The notes under the pieces: model-generated | Told to the model about the DNA's origin: nothing | What the model saw: the letters and a program-made list of their open reading frames with translations, nothing else | Database searches by the model: none | NCBI GenBank assembly: GCA_021161905.1 | Contig: JAGGZT010000013.1 | Coordinates: forward strand, 1 to 49,090 | DNA from: Acidobacteriota bacterium | GTDB lineage: Bacteria > Acidobacteriota > B3-B38 > Guanabaribacteriales > JAGGZT01 | Direction: 5' to 3' | DNA length: 49,090 nt | Made by a program: the position numbers and the translations under genes | In this document: positions 25,872 through 32,117 of the stretch, one piece after another | How positions within the stretch are numbered: the first letter of the stretch is position 1 | Layout of the letters: every line of letters begins with the position of its first letter

Positions 25872-25910
25872 GGGCGGGGGGGACATCCCCCCGCCCCCAC
25901 CCCCCTTTTT
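25872..25910 (+). terminator. GC-rich hairpin with T5 after the capsid gene
   Basis: A 10-bp stem of almost pure G:C (25872-25881 with 25887-25896) and a 5-base loop is followed nine bases later by TTTTT (25906-25910). It lies between the capsid and the connector genes. It could be an attenuating terminator or a 3'-stabilising structure for the capsid mRNA. Confidence 0.55.
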
Positions 25911-25925
25911 GGAAGGAGGAGCGAG

Positions 25926-26078
25926 ATGAAGGTAAGGCTTCCATCCTATGTGGACAAGAAGGAGCCGGTGATCCTCCGCACCACGGTGGAACGGCTCCTT
26001 GCCGAGGTACTATCTCAGCTTCAGGAGATAGCCAAGCTCATAAGGAAGGAGAAGGGGTGCGATGGGGATAAGTTATGA
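25926..26078 (+). CDS. Small hypothetical phage protein
   Basis: A 50-residue protein: ATG 25926 with GGAAGGAGGA six bases upstream, overlapping the next gene by 17 bases. The sequence is basic and helical (VERLLAEVLSQLQEIAKLI, about 20-38), with no recognised domain. Codon pattern and the strong ribosome site support it as a real gene. Its place between the capsid and the head-connector genes suggests a structural or assembly role, otherwise unknown. Confidence 0.6.
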   Translation: MKVRLPSYVDKKEPVILRTTVERLLAEVLSQLQEIAKLIRKEKGCDGDKL

Positions 26079-26316
26079 GGAGATAGAGGCGAAGATAGCC
26101 TCGATCCGGGCAGAGCTCGACAAGTTAGCCCAATCACCCGAGGTGGACTATCAGATAGGGGACAAGAAGGTCTCCGCCTCTCAGAAGCAGGCACAGCTTC
26201 TCGCCCAGCTTGAGTATTGGGAGAGGAGGCTTAGGTCGTTCCCCTTTGAGGACGCCTTAAGCTTCGATTATCGGATCACCAGGTTTGGGGATGATGTCTC
26301 CGATTATGAGGAGTAG
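26062..26316 (+). CDS. Small head-joining-like protein (gpW/DUF6148-like)
   Basis: An 84-residue helical protein. VDYQIGDKKVSASQKQAQLL followed by QLEYWERRLRSFP resembles the 'Y-x-I-G-x-r-x-v...L-x-x-L' pattern of small gpW/DUF6148 head-tail joining proteins, which have two helices around a short hairpin. It overlaps the 50-residue gene and ends 3 bases before the head-closure gene. The family call is tentative; the connector role is supported by order. Confidence 0.6.
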   Translation: MGISYEEIEAKIASIRAELDKLAQSPEVDYQIGDKKVSASQKQAQLLAQLEYWERRLRSFPFEDALSFDYRITRFGDDVSDYEE

Positions 26317-26319
26317 CAG

Positions 26320-26682
26320 ATGGCGGATATAGAGAAGATGAAGGAGGACACGGAGCGGATCCTCTCGGAGTGGGGGAGGAAGGTGGTGGTGAAACGGCTT
26401 ACCCTTAGCTACTCCACTATGGGGGAGCCGGAGGAGGGTTTCTCCCCGGTGGATCAGGGGGGCACGGTGGAGGTTACCTGCGATCTTCAGCCGATAGGTG
26501 GCGATCTCTCCTTCCGGATGGATGGCGTTCTCTCTTCGGCTACTCATCGTGCCTTCTTCCCTTCCTCCTCCGACATCAAGCCGAACGATCGGGTCTATCT
26601 CGACGAGGAGAACTTTCTCATCGTGCTCCGGGTGGATGCTCACCCCGATCACCTCGTCGCCTATCTCAAGGAGAGGAGATGA
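26320..26682 (+). CDS. Head-closure / head-tail adaptor protein
   Basis: A 120-residue protein with an N-terminal helix (about 1-20) followed by a beta-barrel-like part: VVVKRLTLSYS, VTCDLQPIGGDLSFRMDG, then IKPNDRVYLDEENFLIVLRV. This is the arrangement of SPP1 gp16-type stoppers (Phage_H_T_join). It overlaps the gp10-like gene by 4 bases (ATGA at 26679). It would plug the portal after packaging and receive the tail. Confidence 0.72.
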   Translation: MADIEKMKEDTERILSEWGRKVVVKRLTLSYSTMGEPEEGFSPVDQGGTVEVTCDLQPIGGDLSFRMDGVLSSATHRAFFPSSSDIKPNDRVYLDEENFLIVLRVDAHPDHLVAYLKERR

Positions 26683-27101
26683 AGGGGAGGGATTTCCTTA
26701 TCCGGCTGAGGGGTTTCCCGGAGGAGCTTAAGGGGAGGATGAAGGTTATGCTTTCCGCCATATCGGAGGAGATGGTGGCTTACGCTAAGGCGAACCATCC
26801 CTACCATGATCGGAGCTCTGAGCTTACCCGTTCCATCTACGCCAGGGTGAAGGTCGATGGAGGGCGGTTTTCCCTCATCCTCGGCGCTTCTGCCCCTTAT
26901 GCCTCCTTCCTCGAGTTTGGGACCGCTCCCCACTTCGTCGGTTCAGCAGTGTTCCTCAAGGGTATCGGTTTCCGCTACATCGGGCTCCATCCGGGAACCC
27001 CTCCTTCTCCTTTCCTTAGACCCACGGTGGAGGCTTTCAGGGGAAGGGTGAGGGAGGAGACGAAAAAGGTCCTAATCCGGATTATGGAGGGGATTAAATG
27101 A
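26679..27101 (+). CDS. HK97 gp10-like neck protein
   Basis: A 140-residue protein of the HK97 gp10 family. Conserved features are MVAYAKANHPYHDRSSELTR (about 32-50), APYASFLEFGTAPHFVG (about 71-86) and HPGTPPSPFLRPTVEA (about 108-123). These follow the usual 'T.G.L..S', 'A.Y...vEfGT' and 'P.pfl.pa' pattern. It is coupled on both sides by ATGA overlaps (26679 and 27098), which fits the connector operon. It sits between head closure and tail terminator. Confidence 0.85.
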   Translation: MKGRDFLIRLRGFPEELKGRMKVMLSAISEEMVAYAKANHPYHDRSSELTRSIYARVKVDGGRFSLILGASAPYASFLEFGTAPHFVGSAVFLKGIGFRYIGLHPGTPPSPFLRPTVEAFRGRVREETKKVLIRIMEGIK

Positions 27102-27511
27102 AGGAGATCAAGGAGGCGATATACGGCAAGCTGGTGGCGGACGAGACCTTACGGGTGCTTCTCGGCGCTTCAGCGGAGGATCCCCGGATCTACTACTACT
27201 TCCCACCAGGGGAGATAGGGCTTTCTTCCTCTGCTCCTGCCTATATCACCTACTACGAGCTTTCCTCCGCCTCCCCCTTCATCGAGCGGGAGGAGGAGGT
27301 CTATGCCATAGATATCTGGGCGTGCACCCTTTCCGTATTGGAGGATGTATTTTCACGGGTTGATGGGCTTCTCAATCGGAGGTTCCTCTCCCTTCCAAGC
27401 TACTATCATCTTCTCACGGTGAGGGAGTTCAAGCGCGATCTCTTCGAGCCGGAGCGAGGGCTCTACCATAAGGTGGTTCACTATCGGGTCATATTCATCA
27501 GGAAGGAGTAG
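27098..27511 (+). CDS. Tail completion/neck protein (DUF3168-like position)
   Basis: A 137-residue mixed alpha/beta protein: an N-terminal helix (KEIKEAIYGKLVADETLRVL), then PAYITYYELS and EEVYAIDIWACTLSVLEDVF, ending in YHKVVHYRVIFIRKE. The alternating strands and the helix before a final strand match tail completion proteins of the DUF3168/gp-U-like type. It overlaps the gp10-like gene by 4 bases and precedes a second protein of similar size. Which of the two is the true tail terminator cannot be decided from the sequence. Confidence 0.65.
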   Translation: MKEIKEAIYGKLVADETLRVLLGASAEDPRIYYYFPPGEIGLSSSAPAYITYYELSSASPFIEREEEVYAIDIWACTLSVLEDVFSRVDGLLNRRFLSLPSYYHLLTVREFKRDLFEPERGLYHKVVHYRVIFIRKE

Positions 27512-27514
27512 GAG

Positions 27515-27931
27515 ATGGTGGGAAAAAGAGAGGAGATATTGGCTGACATAGCCGCTACCCTTTCCTCTTTGGGGGATGCTTCGGTCATCCGTAGGGCATC
27601 GTTTCCCGATCCCTCTGAGTTCGAGGATGTCTCCCTTCCCCTTCTTTATGTGATCGACGGCGAGGAGACCTTTGTTCCCGAGAAGGGGAGGGGATATTGG
27701 TCGGAGCTCGGGGTTAGCGTCTTGGGGGTGATAGAGGATAAGGATACCCCGTCGACCAGTTTGAACCAGCTTCTCTCACGGGTGATGGAGGCGCTTTCCG
27801 GGGACATCACCCGGGGAGGCTTCTCGGTATCCACTGAATTTGTCAGGGTGCGGATAAGCCCTGAATTCAAATACCCCTATGCCGGTTTTATCCTTGAGCT
27901 CAAGGTTCTTTACCTTGAGGAGGCGCTTTAG
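27515..27931 (+). CDS. Tail terminator-like protein
   Basis: A 138-residue protein directly upstream of the tail tube gene, the normal place of the tail terminator. A helix (KREEILADIAATLSSL), the strand LPLLYVIDGEETFV, the strand ELGVSVLGVIED, a helix with TSLNQLLSRVMEALSG and the closing strands FVRVRISPEF and FILELKVLYL give the alpha/beta layout of lambda gpU-like proteins. There is a clear ribosome site (GGAAGGAGTAGGAG). The function is inferred from layout and position. Confidence 0.65.
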   Translation: MVGKREEILADIAATLSSLGDASVIRRASFPDPSEFEDVSLPLLYVIDGEETFVPEKGRGYWSELGVSVLGVIEDKDTPSTSLNQLLSRVMEALSGDITRGGFSVSTEFVRVRISPEFKYPYAGFILELKVLYLEEAL

Positions 27932-27944
27932 AAGGAGGTTTTGA

Positions 27945-29285
27945 ATGGCTTATCAGGACGATCAGATGACGATAGCCTTAGGGCGGGATGAGATCCTCTT
28001 CGTCGTTCCTGAGAATGAGATGGGGGTGACGGCAGAGCCCGAAGCTGACGATGCCGTCTTCCTCACCTCGGAGGCATCCTTCCGTCAGGGCTATACCTAT
28101 CACGAAAACGAGGAGAGGAACGGTACTCGCTCCCAAAAGGAGAGGATCCCCGGGAGGATCCCCCACGGAGAGTTCTCCTTCTCCTGCTACATCAAGCCGA
28201 GCGGTACCCCTGGTGTTGAGCCGGCGGGTTCCTCCCTCTTCCTCGGCGTATTCGGGAGCAAGGAGGTGAGCTCTGAAGATACGATAAGCGATACCCCTAC
28301 CCCCACTACCACCAGGTTCGCCGTTTCCGATGGAGGAGGCTTCAAGGTGGGTCAGGCGGTGCTGGTCAATGGGGAGGCGACCTTTATCTCCGCCATCGAT
28401 GGGGATCTCCTCACCGTGGACCCAGCCCTCTCCACCCCACCTGCTCCTCAAGATAAGGTGGGAGCGGGAGTGCACTATCGGGTTGCCGAGGACCTTCCTT
28501 CGTTCACCATTTGGGCGAAGAAGGGGCATACTGTGTTCACCTTCGTAGGCTGTGGCTTTGATGAGCTCTCCCTTACCGTATCCGGAAGGGAGCCCCTTTC
28601 CGCGAATTTCCGCGGTGGGTTTCTCCGGATGGTGGTGACGGGAAGCGATGAGCTTTTCTCCTCGATCGACGCGGTTAGCGAGACCGTCCCTGTTCGGGAT
28701 GCGAGGAAGTTCGAGGTGGGAAGCATAATCAAGGTGGATGATGAGGTGATGAAGGTAAGCGGGGTCGATCATCAGGCGAACGAGCTTACGGTCATTCGGG
28801 GGTATAAGGGAACGACCGCCTCATCCCACGATGGAGGAGCGAAGGTCACCCCGTATCTTCCCTCACCTTCCTCAACAGGCTATCCGGTGAACGGTAAGCT
28901 CGGCATCGCTCGAATGGATGGGGCAGAGTTTCCCATTCTCGAGGGAAGCATCACCTTCCGCAACTCCCTTCGCTTCCTCGAAGAGGAGAAGACGGGAGAG
29001 GAGGAGGCTACCTCCTTTATTCCTGGGGAGAGAAGGATCGAAGGGAGTATCCGGATCTATTTCCGGAAGAAGGATGCCTCGTTCTTCTACGAGGCGAGAG
29101 AGAGGATAGCGAAATCGCTCATCCTCCCGGCAGGGGATGAGAAGGGGAAGATCGTTCTCCTCCACCTCCCGCAGTTTCACCTTGCCTTCCCCGAGATCAG
29201 GGGTGGTGAAGAGCAGGTAGCGGAGCTCACCCTTATGCCCTACGCCGATTCCGGTGAGGAGGAGCTTTCCCTTCACTTTTTGTGA
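27945..29285 (+). CDS. Major tail tube protein with inserted beta domains
   Basis: A 446-residue tail tube protein. The N-terminal part includes RIPHGEFSFSCYIKPSGTPG, a usual tail-tube feature. Two small inserted domains follow: about 120-180 (VGQAVLVNGEATFISAID) and about 245-305 (VGSIIKVDDEVMKVSGV with TVIRGYKGTTASSH). The latter resembles the 'I-x-G-E-x-M-x-V' modules often decorating phage tail tubes. The C-terminal part (GSITFRNSLRFLEEE to the end) returns to the tube fold. It follows the terminator gene and precedes the G/GT chaperones, as in lambda-like tails. Confidence 0.82.
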   Translation: MAYQDDQMTIALGRDEILFVVPENEMGVTAEPEADDAVFLTSEASFRQGYTYHENEERNGTRSQKERIPGRIPHGEFSFSCYIKPSGTPGVEPAGSSLFLGVFGSKEVSSEDTISDTPTPTTTRFAVSDGGGFKVGQAVLVNGEATFISAIDGDLLTVDPALSTPPAPQDKVGAGVHYRVAEDLPSFTIWAKKGHTVFTFVGCGFDELSLTVSGREPLSANFRGGFLRMVVTGSDELFSSIDAVSETVPVRDARKFEVGSIIKVDDEVMKVSGVDHQANELTVIRGYKGTTASSHDGGAKVTPYLPSPSSTGYPVNGKLGIARMDGAEFPILEGSITFRNSLRFLEEEKTGEEEATSFIPGERRIEGSIRIYFRKKDASFFYEARERIAKSLILPAGDEKGKIVLLHLPQFHLAFPEIRGGEEQVAELTLMPYADSGEEELSLHFL

Positions 29286-29296
29286 TGAGGTGAACG

Positions 29297-29752
29297 ATGA
29301 GTGGGGAGATGGATTTAGGGAAGATAGCGGTTTTCGAGGATGACGAGGGGACCTGGTTCCCCTTCTCCGATGATCCCTTTTTCTCCGGTTTTGAGATAAA
29401 GCTCCGGTTTCTCGATCCGAAGACGATAGACAGGATAAGGAGGAAGTGTCTCCGGATAGCTCTGGGCAAGGAGGAGCTGGACGAGGAGAAGTTCTTTCGC
29501 TTAACGACCGAATACTCCTTCGTTGGCTTTCGTGGGCTTACGGTGAGGATGCTCAAGAGGCTGATGCCCCTCCGTGAGGTGAGGCTTCCCGGGGGGAAGG
29601 TGCTTGAGGATGATGATGAAATACCCTATTCCCCGAAAAACGCCCTTTTCCTTCGGGAGAACTCCTACGCCATTCGCCGGTTTATAAGCGAACATCAGCT
29701 CGAATGGGAGCGGTTCTACGAGAGAAAGAGGGAGGCGGAGCTAAAAAACTGA
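29297..29752 (+). CDS. Tail assembly chaperone, G-like frame
   Basis: A 151-residue protein between the tail tube gene and the tape measure gene, the place of lambda G. It is mostly helical and charged after an N-terminal beta part (IKLRFLDPKTIDRIRRKCL). It ends CTA AAA AAC TGA: the classical A AAA AAC slippery heptamer (29743-29749) lies directly before its stop in the correct phase. A purine-rich GGGAGG lies 8 bases upstream and could act as a stimulator. A minor fraction of ribosomes would slip -1 and make the longer GT-like fusion. Confidence 0.85.
   Translation: MSGEMDLGKIAVFEDDEGTWFPFSDDPFFSGFEIKLRFLDPKTIDRIRRKCLRIALGKEELDEEKFFRLTTEYSFVGFRGLTVRMLKRLMPLREVRLPGGKVLEDDDEIPYSPKNALFLRENSYAIRRFISEHQLEWERFYERKREAELKN
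29743..29749 (+). promoter_or_regulatory. -1 programmed frameshift site A AAA AAC
   Basis: The heptamer is in the zero-frame phase (CT)A AAA AAC immediately before TGA 29750-29752. After a -1 slip, reading continues as LRELARFLRGGG for over 100 codons. Confidence 0.85.
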
Positions 29753-30075
29753 GGGAGCTCGCCCGTTTCCTTCGGGGAGGAGGGTTGAGGGATTATGAGC
29801 TTGCGGAGCTTATCGCTCAAGGGATCATCCCCGAGGAGGAGCGGGCGAGCCACCTTCCCCCAAGGGTTCTTCCCGGAAATGAGGAGGCGGTGAGACTTTT
29901 CACCCTTCTCCGGGACCAATATCGGATCCTCGGTTATGAGAAGGAGGGAAGACCGGTGATCGCCCCTGATATACCAGCGATAAAGGCGATGCTCGATATC
30001 TATGAGGTCGAGAGGAAGGAGGAGGTTTTCGAGAAGATCCTCTTTCTCTTCCATGAAGTCCTATTGGGCGACTGA
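29743..30075 (+). CDS. Tail assembly chaperone T-part, expressed as a G-T frameshift fusion
   Basis: An open frame of about 110 codons with no start codon of its own that has a convincing ribosome site. It is reached by -1 frameshifting at 29743-29749. The T part (LRELARFLRGGGLRDYELAE, then HLPPRVLPGNEEAVRLFTLL) is helical and acidic and ends 39 bases before the tape measure gene, as lambda T does. The fusion would span 29297-30075, about 259 residues. The GT form is expected to bind the tape measure protein during tail assembly. Confidence 0.8.
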   Translation, partial: KKLRELARFLRGGGLRDYELAELIAQGIIPEEERASHLPPRVLPGNEEAVRLFTLLRDQYRILGYEKEGRPVIAPDIPAIKAMLDIYEVERKEEVFEKILFLFHEVLLGD

Positions 30076-30114
30076 TCTTCCCTCATACTGGCTAAACAGT
30101 GAGGACTAAGGTAG

Positions 30115-31347
30115 ATGGCAACGGTGGAATTCGATCTGGTGATCGATACCTCGCCTGCGGAGAGAGGAATAAAGGACCTTGATGACGCTCTTTCCTCCCT
30201 CCTCGAGGCGAGCGAAGGATTAACCAAGGGCTTTGATACCCTCTTTAAGGGGATTTCCTCCGCTTCCGTCAAGGCAGGGGAGGCGTTCCGTTTGAACCTC
30301 TTCTCCCCTTTTAAGGAGATGAGGGATGTTTTTTCCCGTCTCCCCGAGGAAGCGGAATCGTTTGGCTATGAGTTCATCGATAGCTTCGTAGCCGGTTTCT
30401 CCTCAGCCTGGCGTTACCATAAGCGAGCTCTTGCCGATATCGCTGATGATGTCCTTTCTCTCTTCCAGTTTGCGGGAAGCCCTCCCTTTTTCCGGGTGAG
30501 GCGTTCCGGGTACCGCTTTATCTCCTCTTTCGCCGCTGGGATTGAGGAGGCTTCTCCCGACCTTTTAGGAAAGGTGGCGGATACCGCCTTAGAGGTGGTC
30601 GATACCTTGATCGGCGGGCTGAGGGAGAAAGGAGGCGATATCTCGAAGATTGCTTCCGAGGTGATAGGAGGACCGTTCCTTTCCCACGGCTCGGTGGCGA
30701 GTGTCATCTCCTCTTTCTTTAAGGGAGGAGGGCTCGAGGGGATGGTCAAATCGGCTGAGGATATCTTTCTCCGCTTCTTCGGTGATGACGGTTCCATACC
30801 TCAGATATTCAAGGGTCTTTTTGGCTCTGGAGGCACGATTGAAACGATATTTAGCGATCTTTTCGGCGAAGGAGGACGGCTCTCAAGCATCCTCTCGGGT
30901 TTCCTCTCCCAGCTCGGCGGAGCCTTTGGCTGGGTTTCCGGCATCCTGAGCCTGATGAAGAAGATCAATGTATTCCCAGAGCCCTGGTGGCTATATGAAG
31001 AGGAACATTATACCTTGATACCAGGGGAGAGACCGGGGAGGAGAGAGCCGCCAAAAGGCTCTCCTTGGCGGCGGTGGTGGAGGGAAGGTAATTTTCAGCA
31101 CGGCACCCCTTATGTCCCGGAAACGGGTCTTTACCAGCTCCATAAGGGGGAGGCGGTTATCCCTGCCTGGGCGAACCCCTTCAAGGGAGGGGTGAAGACG
31201 GAGGCGAAGGTCGAGAACCATCTTACTCTTCACCTGGATGTGAGCCTTGATGGAGAAAAGATAAAGCAGTTTGTGTTCAAGAACATCGAGACCGCCACCA
31301 AGGATGGAGCGATCAAGCTTCATCCGATAGCGGTAAAGGAGTTTTAA
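30115..31347 (+). CDS. Tape measure protein (short)
   Basis: A 410-residue protein after the G/GT genes. The N-terminus (ATVEFDLVIDTSPAERGIKD) and long amphipathic/hydrophobic helices (about 100-290, including FIDSFVAGFSSAW) are usual. The C-terminal GTPYVPETGLYQLHKGEAVI is the recurrent end motif of tape measure proteins. Its length is small for the family; at about 1.5 angstrom per residue it would set a tail of about 60 nm, which is an inference. It spans the tail lumen and helps DNA entry. Confidence 0.88.
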   Translation: MATVEFDLVIDTSPAERGIKDLDDALSSLLEASEGLTKGFDTLFKGISSASVKAGEAFRLNLFSPFKEMRDVFSRLPEEAESFGYEFIDSFVAGFSSAWRYHKRALADIADDVLSLFQFAGSPPFFRVRRSGYRFISSFAAGIEEASPDLLGKVADTALEVVDTLIGGLREKGGDISKIASEVIGGPFLSHGSVASVISSFFKGGGLEGMVKSAEDIFLRFFGDDGSIPQIFKGLFGSGGTIETIFSDLFGEGGRLSSILSGFLSQLGGAFGWVSGILSLMKKINVFPEPWWLYEEEHYTLIPGERPGRREPPKGSPWRRWWREGNFQHGTPYVPETGLYQLHKGEAVIPAWANPFKGGVKTEAKVENHLTLHLDVSLDGEKIKQFVFKNIETATKDGAIKLHPIAVKEF

Positions 31348-31349
31348 AG

Positions 31350-32117
31350 ATGGCGAGCAGAATAAGATATCTCTGGCAGAACCTTATCGACCTTACCGGG
31401 ACGAACCTTACCGCCTCATCCGAGGTCTCTACCCTGCCCGTTGCCAATCTCAGGCATCCTTTTCGCACCCTCGTCTGGCGGACTACTGGTTGTGCGGAGG
31501 AATATGTGGTGGTCGATTTCGGTAGCCCCTACAGCGTGAAGGCGGTTTCGTTCATCAACCATAATCTGACGAGCAATGCGGTTATCAAACTGCAGGCAAA
31601 TTCATCCGATAGTTGGGATAATCCTCCGTTCGAGACCACACTTACCCCTCATAAAGAGACGATTATCAAGTGCTTCGACGCTCAGAATTACCGCTATTGG
31701 CGGTTATGGATACAGGATAGTGGAAACCCTTCTGGCTACATCGAGATCGGGAGGTTGTATCTCGGCTCCTATTTCGAGCCGAGCAGAAATTTCGTCTATG
31801 GCTGGGAGTACCGGATTATAGACCCCTCCCGGATAGATGCTTCGGAAGGGGGGCAGGAGTTCGCTGATATCGAGGACAATTATCGGGTTATCTATGTTGC
31901 CTTCGGAGCGGGGATGATTACAGAGGAAGATAAAGAAGAGTATGAGCGGATGCTTGCTTATTGTGGTAGAAGCAGGGATTTGTTCATCGCTCTCGATTAT
32001 GAGAATCACCCAAACGATTGGACTTTTTATGGCAAATTCGTAAATACCGATTTCAGTTTCAAGAACTCCGTTGGTGAGTTCTATGAGGCAGGCTTTGAAT
32101 TTAAGGAGAGCAGGTAA
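31350..32117 (+). CDS. Distal tail (Dit)-like protein with discoidin-like domain
   Basis: A 255-residue baseplate protein. Residues about 20-140 resemble an F5/8 type C (discoidin) sandwich: TASSEVSTLPVANLRHPFRT, VVVDFGSPYSVKAVSFINHN and YRYWRLWIQDSGNPSGYIEI. A C-terminal domain (about 145-255) with YGWEYRIIDPSRIDASEGGQ and the ending YEAGFEFKESR fits a distal tail adaptor. It lies between the tape measure and the hub gene, where Dit is found, and touches the hub gene by a 1-base overlap. Sugar binding at the host surface is plausible but not shown. Confidence 0.7.
   Translation: MASRIRYLWQNLIDLTGTNLTASSEVSTLPVANLRHPFRTLVWRTTGCAEEYVVVDFGSPYSVKAVSFINHNLTSNAVIKLQANSSDSWDNPPFETTLTPHKETIIKCFDAQNYRYWRLWIQDSGNPSGYIEIGRLYLGSYFEPSRNFVYGWEYRIIDPSRIDASEGGQEFADIEDNYRVIYVAFGAGMITEEDKEEYERMLAYCGRSRDLFIALDYENHPNDWTFYGKFVNTDFSFKNSVGEFYEAGFEFKESR

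Noticed and set aside
27978-28772. 264-codon open frame on the minus strand opposite the tail tube gene
   Set aside because: Antisense to a phage structural operon running plus throughout; the composition is that of a reverse-read frame.
29704-30075. Independent gene starting at ATG 29704 before the tape measure gene
   Set aside because: The first 13 codons overlap the G gene out of frame and have no ribosome site. The -1 slippery heptamer explains expression better.
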